Source: Zunongwangia sp. ESRF-bin46 (GTDB taxonomy: Bacteria > Bacteroidota > Bacteroidia > Flavobacteriales > Flavobacteriaceae). From it: a stretch of 64,000 nucleotides of DNA. The position numbers and the translations under genes are program-made. The notes under the pieces were generated by a model. It ran no database searches. It was not told the DNA's origin and saw only the letters and a list, made by a program, of their open reading frames with translations. Where the stretch lies: positions 62,001 through 126,000 of the forward strand of contig NTLF01000012.1 in NCBI GenBank assembly GCA_002631855.1, written 5' to 3'. Positions 52,721 through 61,051 of the stretch are shown piece after piece; position 1 is the first letter of the stretch; every line of letters begins with the position of its first letter.

Positions 52721-53629
52721 ATGAAATCAAAAAAAACAAAGAAAATAAATGCTCCGTTTGGTTATTTTGGTTCCAAAAATAAAATAGCCTTACAATTGTG
52801 TGCTGACTTACCTCCTCATAATTGTTGGGTTGAAGTTTTTTGTGGCTCCGCAGCCTTAACTTTAAGAAAAGATCCTGCTCCAATTGAAGTAATTAATGAT
52901 ATAGATAATGAAATTGTAAACTTATTCCGTCAATTACGAAATAACCACGAAGCTTTATGTGATGAAATAAGTTTAACTCCTTACGCTGAACAAGAACTTA
53001 TAGGAGCAAGAATATCTAAAGAAGGATTATCAGATTTAGAAAGAGCAAGACGTTTTTTAGTTCAATCAATGATGGCTATTAATGGCGTATTCGGTTCGGC
53101 TAGAGGAGGTTTTTCTTATTCAGATTCATATTCAAGAAATGGCCATGATGCTAGAGTAAATAGATGGAATAATCTACCGGAAAGATTAAAACTTGTTGTT
53201 TCTAGGTTAAAAAAAGTTAGAATAGAAAACAAAGATGCACTTAAAATTCTTCAAAAATATATAAATAGACCTGCTACGTTGGTGTATTTAGATCCTCCAT
53301 ATCTTGGGAAAAGGACTAATGGATATAATATCGATGCTAATGATATAGTCTTTCATGAAAAATTATTAAAGCTTTCAAATAAAGCAAAGTGTATGGTTTT
53401 TATAAGTGGTTATGAAAATGACTTTTATAATTCTTTGCTTAACGAAAAAAATGGATGGGAAAAAAAAACAATTGATACAGTAACAAAAGATTCTAAAGGA
53501 AAATCTCATGACAGAATCGAAGTTGTATGGATGAATAAATATTATATAAATGCACTTGAAGCAAAAAAAGTACCCATAAATCTTACTGAAAAAGAAATGA
53601 AGCAAGGTAAAGTAAACCCTGTCAGATAA
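52721..53629 (+). CDS. D12-class N6-adenine DNA methyltransferase (Dam-like)
   Basis: The ATG at 52721 is used; a TTG at 52715 is possible. The 302-residue product has FGYFGSKNKIA (motif X), VEVFCGSAAL (motif I) and YLDPPYLGKRTNGYN (motif IV DPPY), the alpha-class D12 layout of Dam and DpnM. It methylates adenine in a short target, probably GATC-like. It lies 19 bp after the helicase as the last gene of the three-gene operon, so it probably protects host DNA from the partners. Confidence 0.85.
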   Translation: MKSKKTKKINAPFGYFGSKNKIALQLCADLPPHNCWVEVFCGSAALTLRKDPAPIEVINDIDNEIVNLFRQLRNNHEALCDEISLTPYAEQELIGARISKEGLSDLERARRFLVQSMMAINGVFGSARGGFSYSDSYSRNGHDARVNRWNNLPERLKLVVSRLKKVRIENKDALKILQKYINRPATLVYLDPPYLGKRTNGYNIDANDIVFHEKLLKLSNKAKCMVFISGYENDFYNSLLNEKNGWEKKTIDTVTKDSKGKSHDRIEVVWMNKYYINALEAKKVPINLTEKEMKQGKVNPVR

Positions 53630-53702
53630 TAATATTTTTTTTGTGAATGATTTTTAAAATAAAGATATATTTCATACTAATTGTGATTTTTTGCAAATAT
53701 TT

Positions 53703-54908
53703 TTAAAAATCGACAACTTTATCCAAAGCGGCATCAGCTTCTTTTTTCATAAAGTTCGCTTGGTAATTTATAGTAGTTGTCACTGAAGAATGACGGTATA
53801 ATTTCTGCAACATTTGAATAGGAATTTTATCCCCGGAGATATTACCAAAAGTATGGCGAGCAATATGCATACTCATTTTTTTATTAATATTGAGTTTGTC
53901 AGCCACTCGCTGAAGTTTTCGATTGACGTTTCTGTTTATTGATTGTGTTCTTGATAGAAGGGATTTCTTATCATCTAAGTCAATTTCTCCCAAATCTGGA
54001 AATACTAGATTATTTTTGTTAGAGAACTGTCTATAGAGTTCCAATATGGCTTTAGCTTTTTCCGGAATTTTTAAAGAATCATACTTTTGGTTTTTGCTCA
54101 TTCTATAATAAAGCCTGTCATCCTTAAAATCTGACCATTTTAGAAGTAATAAATCTCCAACTCGTATGCCAGCAAAGTAAAAACTGAATAGCCATAAATT
54201 AACAGCATGTTCCTGTGGAGGGGTTAAGTTTGGTGTGCTTTCCAACAACCTGACTTCCTCAATACTCAACCCGATTTTTTCGGATTGTGGAAACTTGATT
54301 TGAATTTTTCCCTTCCCAAACGGATAGCTGTCCTTACTCGCCAATGAATCAGAAATAGCTCTGTTATATACTGTGCGAATAACCATTAAATAATTCACTA
54401 CAGTTCTTGGAGCCTTTTTGTCTTGATGCAACAAAAAGGTTTCAAATTTTCTCAATAAAAAAACAGTGATTTCCCGAAACGCTAATTCTTGTTTACCTAC
54501 AAAATCCTCAAACTTTTGAATTCTGCTTTTTTGTGTTTTATACTGACGGTATTTTTCACTTTTCAAAAGATTGTCAAGATAGCGTTCCGCAACAAGAAAA
54601 AAATCGGCTTTCTTCTTATCAACTATTCTTTTCTTGATGGTCGAAATTGATTCATAGTCATCTTTAGTTTCAGATTCTAATAGTTGTCCATTTGCATCGG
54701 AAAGTTTTTTTAAGATTAGTTGATTGAGTCTTATGGCATTTGGATGAGATGATTTAACAAGTCTATTGTTATCATCCCAAAATTTAGTAGCTATATACTG
54801 ACCAGTGTACAAATAGGTAGATTTTCTATTTTTTGTAATTCTGATTACAATAGGATGCTCTTTATCAGCCTTTTTTTTCTTCCATAAAATTGCTCTAATT
54901 GATGCCAT
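53703..54908 (-). CDS. int: Tyrosine recombinase (integrase) of element 2
   Basis: The ATG at 54908 gives MASIRAILWKKKKADKEHPI, aligned with the start of integrase 1; upstream codons to 54953 are unlikely. About 400 residues: Arm-like N terminus, SAM-like domain, catalytic Arg (AGIRVGDLLLLKW), H-x-x-R in HIARHTFGN and Tyr in TTINYQANF. It lies near the right att copy. It shares the layout of integrase 1 but much of the sequence differs, so they serve different elements at the same target. Confidence 0.9.
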   Translation of the reverse strand: MASIRAILWKKKKADKEHPIVIRITKNRKSTYLYTGQYIATKFWDDNNRLVKSSHPNAIRLNQLILKKLSDANGQLLESETKDDYESISTIKKRIVDKKKADFFLVAERYLDNLLKSEKYRQYKTQKSRIQKFEDFVGKQELAFREITVFLLRKFETFLLHQDKKAPRTVVNYLMVIRTVYNRAISDSLASKDSYPFGKGKIQIKFPQSEKIGLSIEEVRLLESTPNLTPPQEHAVNLWLFSFYFAGIRVGDLLLLKWSDFKDDRLYYRMSKNQKYDSLKIPEKAKAILELYRQFSNKNNLVFPDLGEIDLDDKKSLLSRTQSINRNVNRKLQRVADKLNINKKMSMHIARHTFGNISGDKIPIQMLQKLYRHSSVTTTINYQANFMKKEADAALDKVVDF

Positions 54909-54939
54909 AAATGATATCTTTAATATAAAGATACAACAT

Positions 54940-54966
54940 CTCAGGTAAAACATAGGTAAAACATTT
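54940..54966. repeat. Right end repeat of element 2 (arm-type site)
   Basis: Identical to 39468-39494 in the same orientation, 30 bp upstream of integrase 2 and about 100 bp inside the right att copy. The element ends are thus marked twice: by att and by this repeat. Confidence 0.65.
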
Positions 54967-55068
54967 TACCATTTTTCTTGCATTTATATGGTATTTTTTA
55001 ACACTTAAAATTATTTAACTAATTGATTTTCAGTTGTTTTATATTTATTTGATATATATAGGCAATTT

Positions 55069-55113
55069 CTCATAACCCGAAGGTCACTGGTTCGAGTCCA
55101 GTTCCCGCTACTA
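55069..55113 (+). repeat. att site: 3' part of the same tRNA gene (right copy)
   Basis: Identical over 45 bases to 39369-39413. The sequence on its left is AT-rich element DNA, so the tRNA 5' half is missing here too. Chromosomal genes begin after it. This is the right boundary of the tandem array (attR-like). Confidence 0.85.
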
Positions 55114-55120
55114 AGCAAAA

Positions 55121-55150
55121 AAGACTTCAATAAAATTGAGGTCTTTTTTT
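55121..55150 (+). terminator. Terminator following the right tRNA remnant
   Basis: AAGACTTCAAT (55121-55131) pairs with ATTGAGGTCTT (55135-55145) with one mismatch, followed by a T run. Same position relative to the tRNA remnant as the terminator at 39422. Confidence 0.7.
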
Positions 55151-55185
55151 ATTTAAGTAAGTCTGTGAGTTGTCCATATTCTCAA

Positions 55186-56292
55186 TCACATCGGGATTTG
55201 AATAACCGTTTCAACACCTTCATCATTGTCCTTATTTCTTATTTCAAAAAAATAATTATCACCATACAAATTGCTTAACCTATCATTAATATTGGAAAGC
55301 CCTACCCCATCGTTTAACAACGCCCCATGCTTTTTTGTCAATGGCGCACCATCATTTTCAATTTTAATAATTAATCTATTTTTCTGTGACTTAATTTCAA
55401 TATGGACTTTTAAATCGGTGTGATCATAATTATAACCATGCTTAATTGAATTTTCAAGGATAGGCTGCAATAATAAACTGGGCACCATTGTTGACAACAA
55501 GCTTTCATCTATATCCCTGGAAATAGCAAGGTGTTCTGAAAACCTAACTTTTATGATGTTCAGATAGTACTCTAAAATACGTAACTCTTTTTCTAATGGG
55601 ATTTTATTCTTTTCGTTATCATAAAGAATTTCACGAAGAAAATCACTAAGATCGGCTATGGTGTCTTTGGCTTTTGAAGCATCTATATCGGTTAATACCG
55701 CGATGGAATTCAATGTATTAAATAAAAAGTGTGGCTGAAGTTGTGACGACAGCATTTTCATACGGGTGTTCACCAATTGAACTTCTAAATTAGTTTGCTT
55801 TTTTTCGGCTTTTTTTACCTCTTTCACATAATAGTACGTGTAGATCATGAAGACCATGGCAAAGTAGATTAAAAAGTTTAAGTCTATTACATACATAAAC
55901 CTGTAGAGACTTCCTTCAAAGTCATAATCGGCAAAGCTTAGTCTTCCAACCAGTATTAAATAAAAATCGAACAGCAACCGTATTACCAAACCTATTAATA
56001 GTGAAAACAAGATGTGGGTAGATATAATTTTAACCCACGAGTAGTTTTTTCTTAAAAATCGTTTGGTACTTATTGCTATCAATGTCATGTAGCCCACTAC
56101 AATAACAAAATCAAAAAGTAAGTTGTCAACCAAAAAAGCTCTCCACGAAAAAAAGCCCATTTTTTCCATTCCTGAAGACATCATGTAGGCTGTTTTGACA
56201 ATTAGCACCAAATCGAAAAGGGCATAAAACCCTGCTAATAGTAGTACCAGCCTTAGATCGATATATTTGCTATTTAATTTGGAAGCTTTCAT
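55186..56292 (-). CDS. LytS/YehU-type sensor histidine kinase
   Basis: A 368-residue protein with four membrane helices in residues 1-150 and a His_kinase domain with LQPHFLFNTLNSIAVL (phosphoacceptor His) and the ATPase blocks ILENSIKHGYNYD and GVGLSNINDRL. It overlaps the LytTR regulator gene by one base, forming a two-component pair. Input signal is unknown. This is the first gene clearly on the chromosome side of the elements. Confidence 0.88.
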   Translation of the reverse strand: MKASKLNSKYIDLRLVLLLAGFYALFDLVLIVKTAYMMSSGMEKMGFFSWRAFLVDNLLFDFVIVVGYMTLIAISTKRFLRKNYSWVKIISTHILFSLLIGLVIRLLFDFYLILVGRLSFADYDFEGSLYRFMYVIDLNFLIYFAMVFMIYTYYYVKEVKKAEKKQTNLEVQLVNTRMKMLSSQLQPHFLFNTLNSIAVLTDIDASKAKDTIADLSDFLREILYDNEKNKIPLEKELRILEYYLNIIKVRFSEHLAISRDIDESLLSTMVPSLLLQPILENSIKHGYNYDHTDLKVHIEIKSQKNRLIIKIENDGAPLTKKHGALLNDGVGLSNINDRLSNLYGDNYFFEIRNKDNDEGVETVIQIPM

Positions 56293-57056
56293 TATACACC
56301 TATTTTTTCAAGAAATTCTGATTTATGAGATTTACTGATATGCAATAATTTATTGTTGGACATTCGGGCATCTATTTCAGAAAAGTCTGAATGTACTATT
56401 TCTTTAACATGAGTAATATTCACTATACTTGATCTATGAACCCGAACAAATGAGTTGCTATCCAACAGATCACAGAGGTTTGTCAAAGAATCACGGAGCA
56501 CATATTTTTTGTCTTCTGTAAAAATTTCAGAATAACAACCCGATGCTTTTATGTATAATATATTTTCAGGGTTTAAAAGCACCGTTTTGTTACCTTGCTT
56601 AACCGGTAATTTAAATTGGTTGTTCCCTTTTTCAGATTTTAGTTTATAAAGATTGAACAGTTCAATAATTCGCTTTTCAAAATAAGAATTGGCTTCACTT
56701 TTCGAAATTTTCAATACTTTATCAATGGTCCTAAAAAAGCGTTCATCTTTAAATGGTTTCAGTAAAAAATCGAAAGCATCGACATCAAAAGCCTTCAAGG
56801 CATAGTTGTCATAGGCTGTCACGAAAATAACGATAGGTTTTGAGGTCCCTTTTATTTTTTGAAGTACTTCAAAACCGTTCATATCTTTCATGTTTATATC
56901 TAAAAAGATAAGGTCGGGGTTCAACTTGTTTATTTCTGAAATAGCCGATTTACCGTTAGAGCATTCTCCGCTCACTTCTATTTCAGGCACTTTACCAAGT
57001 AGAGCCAACACCCTTTTTCGGGCAAGTTCTTCATCGTCTATAACCAGTGCTTTCAT
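56292..57056 (-). CDS. LytTR-type response regulator
   Basis: A 254-residue protein: receiver domain with IDDEELARKR, phosphoacceptor Asp in DLIFLDINMKDMNGFEVL and Lys in DFLLKPF, then a LytTR DNA-binding domain (NILYIKASGCYSEIFTEDKK, FVRVHRSSIVNITHVKEI). Partner of the kinase next door, sharing one base. Controls unknown targets, often membrane or exoprotein genes. Confidence 0.9.
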   Translation of the reverse strand: MKALVIDDEELARKRVLALLGKVPEIEVSGECSNGKSAISEINKLNPDLIFLDINMKDMNGFEVLQKIKGTSKPIVIFVTAYDNYALKAFDVDAFDFLLKPFKDERFFRTIDKVLKISKSEANSYFEKRIIELFNLYKLKSEKGNNQFKLPVKQGNKTVLLNPENILYIKASGCYSEIFTEDKKYVLRDSLTNLCDLLDSNSFVRVHRSSIVNITHVKEIVHSDFSEIDARMSNNKLLHISKSHKSEFLEKIGV

Positions 57057-57154
57057 CTTGTTAAATTACTTAAATTCTTTTATTTATGATGTTTTTGGGT
57101 AGTTGAATCGCTTTTACTCGGTATCTATTCTAATTTTTTACCATCATTTATTCT

Positions 57155-57210
57155 ATTAAAAACTAACAAAAGGCCATCGGCTTTTAAGTACCTAATGGCC
57201 TGTTGTTAGT
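57155..57210 (-). terminator. Terminator after the secreted hypothetical gene
   Basis: On the minus strand AACAACAGGCCAT pairs with ATGGCCTTTTGTT (GGCCAT arms at 57173-57178 and 57196-57201; outer AACAA/TTGTT), followed by T residues. It ends the gene at 57229. Confidence 0.65.
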
Positions 57211-57228
57211 CACCTCACTTTTGTTTGT

Positions 57229-57780
57229 TCAATTGACTACAACACCAATACCTTGATCTCTTGCATCAATTTTTAGGTTTTGTCTTTGGTTTCCATTTTC
57301 CAATTTTACTCGGTACAATGCTTTCACGAGTAAATCACCCTTGGTCTTTGCATTATATTTGGTTTTCACCAAAGTCCATCCCTTATATGTATTATGCATA
57401 TCCTTCCGTAAGGCTAATGGCAAAATAACATTTTTGAAGTTTTGATGCGTTTTTATAAGCTTTCCCTCACCATCAAAGTCTGCTCGCATATAACCATTAT
57501 TACTTTTAAAAGTTACTAGGTAAGAATCGTAATTCTTATCTTCTGCAGCATCTATTACTTTTTGAATATCAAAGTGAGCATCCATAAAAGCAATGGGGTC
57601 TTCTGCAAACTGTCCATTAAAGCGTTCACTCACTTTATAGGTAAAGCTATCCCCGCTTTGTGATATTGATGAGTTATAGGGTGCATACGTTAACTCGGTC
57701 GCATCTAATTCCATAATTTCCTGTGCGCTTAAGATTGTTGCGCTTAAACATAAAAATGCACTAATTATTAAAGTTTTCAT
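57229..57780 (-). CDS. Secreted hypothetical protein
   Basis: A 183-residue protein with a signal peptide (KTLIISAFLCLSATILSAQ). The mature part (FAEDPIAFMDAHFDIQKVID, YLVTFKSNNGYMRADFDGEG) looks like the beta-lactamase-inhibitor-like/PepSY-like fold common in Flavobacteria; this fold guess is weak. A terminator follows, so it is a single-gene unit upstream of the LytTR pair. About 230 bp before it hold only a TTTTTCAGC/GCTGAAAAA palindrome. Confidence 0.6.
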   Translation of the reverse strand: MKTLIISAFLCLSATILSAQEIMELDATELTYAPYNSSISQSGDSFTYKVSERFNGQFAEDPIAFMDAHFDIQKVIDAAEDKNYDSYLVTFKSNNGYMRADFDGEGKLIKTHQNFKNVILPLALRKDMHNTYKGWTLVKTKYNAKTKGDLLVKALYRVKLENGNQRQNLKIDARDQGIGVVVN

Positions 57781-57940
57781 GATAAATTTTTTAAAGGTTT
57801 AAAAAGATTTTAAAGCTGATAAATCATTGTACAATAAGATTTTACAGAATCTAAATTACGGTAGAAGTAGGCCCGTTATCGATAAATGATGTGAACGACC
57901 AATTTTTGATGTTGAAACTAGTAAATTTTGATGTGAACTA

Positions 57941-57963
57941 TTTTTCAGCAATTAGCTGAAAAA
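57941..57963. terminator. Palindrome, possible terminator after the NlpC/P60 gene
   Basis: TTTTTCAGC (57941-57949) and GCTGAAAAA (57955-57963) pair perfectly around AATTA. On the minus strand it lies about 50 bp after the NlpC/P60 stop and includes a T tract. The stem is weak, so an operator is also possible. Confidence 0.35.
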
Positions 57964-58011
57964 TTGAATTTATATGTGAAGTTGAATAAACGTTTGGGTG
58001 GGGAACTGCAT

Positions 58012-58521
58012 TTAAATAATCCGCCGAACCTCTACAAATGCATTGTTCCAATAGTTTTCATCAAGTGAAGATACAATTACCCCTCTGGAAGTTGTTGAGT
58101 GTATAAATTTTACAACACCTCTCCTTGATTCTACCACAAGCCCTACGTGATTTATAACTCTGCGACTTTTATTGGTTTGAAAAAACACTAAATCCCCTTC
58201 TTCAGCATTTCGAAGAGAAATTCGTTTTCCTTGTTTAGCCATGTCTCGAGATACTCTTGGCAAACCAATATTTTCATTTTTAAATGAAGTATATACCAAA
58301 CCGGAGCAATCCATACCTCTTTTTGTAGTCCCGCCAAATTTGTACCGTGTACCTTCAAAGGTTTTGGCGTAGGCTACAATTTTATTTGCTGTTCTAGAAG
58401 TTACTGGTTTATTTGTGTGCGTAGTAGCTTCAATTACATTTTTTTGTTTCGTTACATTTCGGGAGCTTCCGCAAGAGGCCATTACAACGGCGAGGAATGA
58501 AAACAGAAGTAATCTTTTCAT
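58012..58521 (-). CDS. NlpC/P60-family cell-wall peptidase, lipoprotein
   Basis: The ATG at 58521 (MKRLLLFSFLAVVMASCG) gives a lipoprotein signal with Cys 17; 13 codons upstream are unlikely. The catalytic set is clear: Cys in RGMDCSGLVYTSF, His in INHVGLVVESR and a downstream His (FIHSTTSRGV). Cleaves peptide bridges in peptidoglycan from the outer-membrane side. Chromosomal neighbour of lpxB, about 40 bp away. Confidence 0.88.
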   Translation of the reverse strand: MKRLLLFSFLAVVMASCGSSRNVTKQKNVIEATTHTNKPVTSRTANKIVAYAKTFEGTRYKFGGTTKRGMDCSGLVYTSFKNENIGLPRVSRDMAKQGKRISLRNAEEGDLVFFQTNKSRRVINHVGLVVESRRGVVKFIHSTTSRGVIVSSLDENYWNNAFVEVRRII

Positions 58522-58563
58522 AACAGACTTGGTTTGAATAAATATAACTAATTTTTTCAAGTT

Positions 58564-59679
58564 TTATTTTTTTGTTTCAGCAACAATCAATTGTGCCGTT
58601 TTTTCGCTAGCTCCCTTACCACCTAGTTTTTTTTCAAGATCATAATAATCTAAAAACAGGACAGCACGATTATATTCATCTAAAATCTGTGTTAACTCTT
58701 CATTTACCCTTTTGGTATTAAAATCTGTCTGTATCAACTCGACCACTGCTGGTTTATCCAAAATTAAATTTACCAAGGAAATGTAGTTCAGGTTAATTAC
58801 ACGCTTTGCGATTTCATATGAAACCCTGCTTCCTTTATAACAAACTACTTGTGGCACTTTAAACAGAGCTGTTTCCAAAGTTGCTGTGCCAGAGGTTACT
58901 AAAGCAGCATGCGAAATACTTAACAAATCATACGTTTTATTAAGTAGTAGGTGAACGTTTTGCTTTTTCAGGAATGGTTTATAAAAAGAAGCTTCTTGGC
59001 TAGGTGCGCCTGCGATTACAAACTGGAATTCACTAAAGTTTTCAACCACACTAAGCATCACTTTCAACATTTTTGATATCTCCTGTTTTCTGCTTCCTGG
59101 AAGTAAAGCAATAATGGGACGTTCGTCCAGACCTTGCTCTTTCTTAAAAGTATTAGGGTCTACTTGCTCACGTTGCGAAATGGCATCAATTAATGGATGG
59201 CCTACAAAATGAACGGGGAACCCATGTTTTTTTTCGTAAAACTCTTTTTCAAAAGGAAGAATTACATACATATGGTCCACATCTCGTTTAATGCTTTTTA
59301 TACGGTTTTCTTTCCAAGCCCAAATTTGTGGCGAAATATAGTAATGCGTTGTAAAGCCCTTTTGTTTAGCCCATTTTGCAATTCGAAGGTTAAACCCCGG
59401 GTAATCTAAAAATATAATGGCGTCCGGTTGATAGGCTTCAATATCTTTTTTACAAAACGAAATGTTTTTCAAGATGGTACGAAGGTTAAAAACCACCTCA
59501 ATAAAACCCATAAAAGCAAGGTCTCGATAATGTTTTACCTGTTTTCCGCCAACTTCTTCCATTAAATCACCACCCCAAAACCGAAAATCCGCCTGCGAAT
59601 CTTGAGCTTTAAGCGATTTCATTAAATTGGATCCGTGCAAGTCGCCGGAAGCCTCGCCTGCTATGAGGTAATATTTCAT
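58564..59679 (-). CDS. lpxB: Lipid-A-disaccharide synthase
   Basis: A 371-residue glycosyltransferase with the LpxB order: YYLIAGEASGDLHGSNLMKS, FLDYPGFNLRIAKWAK, YISPQIWAWKENR, LLPGSRKQEI and TSGTATLETALF. It joins UDP-2,3-diacylglucosamine and lipid X in lipid A synthesis, on the cytoplasmic face. Full length. Follows the surE/membrane-protein genes on the same strand with a gap of about 120 bp. Confidence 0.95.
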   Translation of the reverse strand: MKYYLIAGEASGDLHGSNLMKSLKAQDSQADFRFWGGDLMEEVGGKQVKHYRDLAFMGFIEVVFNLRTILKNISFCKKDIEAYQPDAIIFLDYPGFNLRIAKWAKQKGFTTHYYISPQIWAWKENRIKSIKRDVDHMYVILPFEKEFYEKKHGFPVHFVGHPLIDAISQREQVDPNTFKKEQGLDERPIIALLPGSRKQEISKMLKVMLSVVENFSEFQFVIAGAPSQEASFYKPFLKKQNVHLLLNKTYDLLSISHAALVTSGTATLETALFKVPQVVCYKGSRVSYEIAKRVINLNYISLVNLILDKPAVVELIQTDFNTKRVNEELTQILDEYNRAVLFLDYYDLEKKLGGKGASEKTAQLIVAETKK

Positions 59680-59797
59680 GGGTTTTAATACTTCAGAAAA
59701 CTAACTTCAAAACAAAAATAGGGCTTTAATTACAACTTTTAGGATTAGTACTTGTAATTTGATTTCAGAATGAACTTTTCAAAAGTATTCAGTTGTA

Positions 59798-60085
59798 TTA
59801 CATAAATTTTGAAACCAAAATAACCAAAGCCGCCAAAACGGTAGCCATAACCACTCCCCTAGCTCTATATACTTTGTTTTTCTTCAAGAAGATAAAGAAG
59901 GCACATAAATTAAAAATAGCGCCCAACGCAATTATATTGCCAAGAACATCCTGCTCAATGGCATATTGAATGGTTTTCTCTAACGTTTCTTTTGAAAAAA
60001 AATAAATGTATAAATAGCTTCCCGCCAAGTTGGCTATTATCCCAATAATAAAACCTATTAGTATTTCTTTCGTCATTTTATTCAT
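59798..60085 (-). CDS. Small membrane protein, unknown
   Basis: The ATG at 60085 overlaps the surE stop as ATGA, preferred over the upstream 60097. About 95 residues with three hydrophobic helices (ILIGFIIGIIANLAGSYLYI, IIALGAIFNLCAFFIFL and VVMATVLAALVILVS). Common in Flavobacteria after surE; role unknown. Translationally coupled to surE. Confidence 0.6.
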   Translation of the reverse strand: MNKMTKEILIGFIIGIIANLAGSYLYIYFFSKETLEKTIQYAIEQDVLGNIIALGAIFNLCAFFIFLKKNKVYRARGVVMATVLAALVILVSKFM

Positions 60086-60861
60086 GACAGTTTCCAAGTA
60101 TTTAAGTCTTTTATAGCGTGGTGGGCAGTAAGATCAAATTGTACGGGAACTACCGAAACATAACTGTTTGCCAGCGCCCACTCATCGGTATCTTCACCCT
60201 TATCTTCATTTACAAATTCACCAGTAAGCCAATAATATTCCCGTCCCAGCGGATTTACACGTTTGTCAAACTGTTCTTCCCAATGCGCATTGGCCTGACG
60301 GCATACTTTTATACCTTTTATTTTATCTTCAGATAGTTTAGGAAAGTTTACGTTCAATACTACGCCTTTGGGCAAACCGTTCTTTAGGGTTTGCTTTGCT
60401 ATTTTTTTTATAAACTTTTTTGTAGGTTCAAAATTTGCTTCTAATGAATAGTCCAACAAAGAAAAACCTATGGATGGAATCCCTAGTGTACCGGCCTCTA
60501 CCGCTGCACTCATCGTTCCGCTGTAGATAACGTTAATAGACGAATTGCTTCCGTGGTTTACGCCACTAACACATAAATCGGGTTTTCGTTTTAAAATTTC
60601 GTTTACCGCCAATTTTACACAGTCTACTGGAGTCCCGCTGCTGCTGTATTCTTTTTGAGGCTCATCCTCTCGCACTGTAACGGTATCACAATACAAAGTG
60701 TCGTTTATAGTTATTGCGTGCCCCATACCGCTTTGAGGGGAATCTGGTGCTACTACACACACATCACCTAAGGTGTTCATTACCTCAATAAGCGCTCGAA
60801 TTCCGGGGGCGGTAATACCATCATCGTTTGTAACTAAGATTAGTGGTCTCTTCTTTGTCAT
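60082..60861 (-). CDS. surE: 5'/3'-nucleotidase SurE
   Basis: A 259-residue protein with the SurE signature RPLILVTNDDGITAPGIRAL (metal-binding DD), APDSPQSGMGHAIT, SGVNHGSNSSINVIYSGTM and ALANSYVSVVPVQFDLTAH. It dephosphorylates nucleoside monophosphates and is cytoplasmic. Chromosomal gene, next to lpxB in many Bacteroidota. Confidence 0.95.
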   Translation of the reverse strand: MTKKRPLILVTNDDGITAPGIRALIEVMNTLGDVCVVAPDSPQSGMGHAITINDTLYCDTVTVREDEPQKEYSSSGTPVDCVKLAVNEILKRKPDLCVSGVNHGSNSSINVIYSGTMSAAVEAGTLGIPSIGFSLLDYSLEANFEPTKKFIKKIAKQTLKNGLPKGVVLNVNFPKLSEDKIKGIKVCRQANAHWEEQFDKRVNPLGREYYWLTGEFVNEDKGEDTDEWALANSYVSVVPVQFDLTAHHAIKDLNTWKLS

Positions 60862-60992
60862 AAATTTTATTTCTGAAGGTAAAAATACAATTTTACAGTT
60901 GGGTTTAGTTTAAGAAATGGTTTCATTTTCTGAAACGTCAATAACATTCATATTTCAGATAAACATACAAAACAATTGAATGTGTAATAACA

Positions 60993-61023
60993 TTGCACCC
61001 CGAATGCAATTTTCGTAATTTTG
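60993..61023 (+). promoter_or_regulatory. Promoter for the DegT-family gene
   Basis: TTG at 60993-60995 and TAATTTTG at 61016-61023 with a 20-bp spacer, matching the Bacteroidota -33/-7 promoter. It lies 29 bp before the start codon. The spacer carries an ATTGCA/TGCAAT palindrome that might bind a regulator. Confidence 0.6.
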
Positions 61024-61051
61024 ATGAAACAATCCTTTTTTAAAAAATAGT

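Larger units (their letters stand above)
39414..55113. mobile_element. Element 2: 15.7-kb integrative element
   Basis: Bounded by identical 45-bp tRNA 3' copies at 39369 and 55069 (exactly 15,700 bp apart) and by 27-bp end repeats at 39468 and 54940. It holds an integrase at its right end and defence-type genes. No transfer or replication genes were recognised inside, so it is a genomic island or mobilisable element rather than a self-transferring ICE. Confidence 0.8.

Noticed and set aside
54909-54953. Upstream start of integrase 2
   Set aside because: The extra 15 codons (Cys/Phe-rich) lie in the repeat region; the ATG at 54908 aligns with integrase 1.
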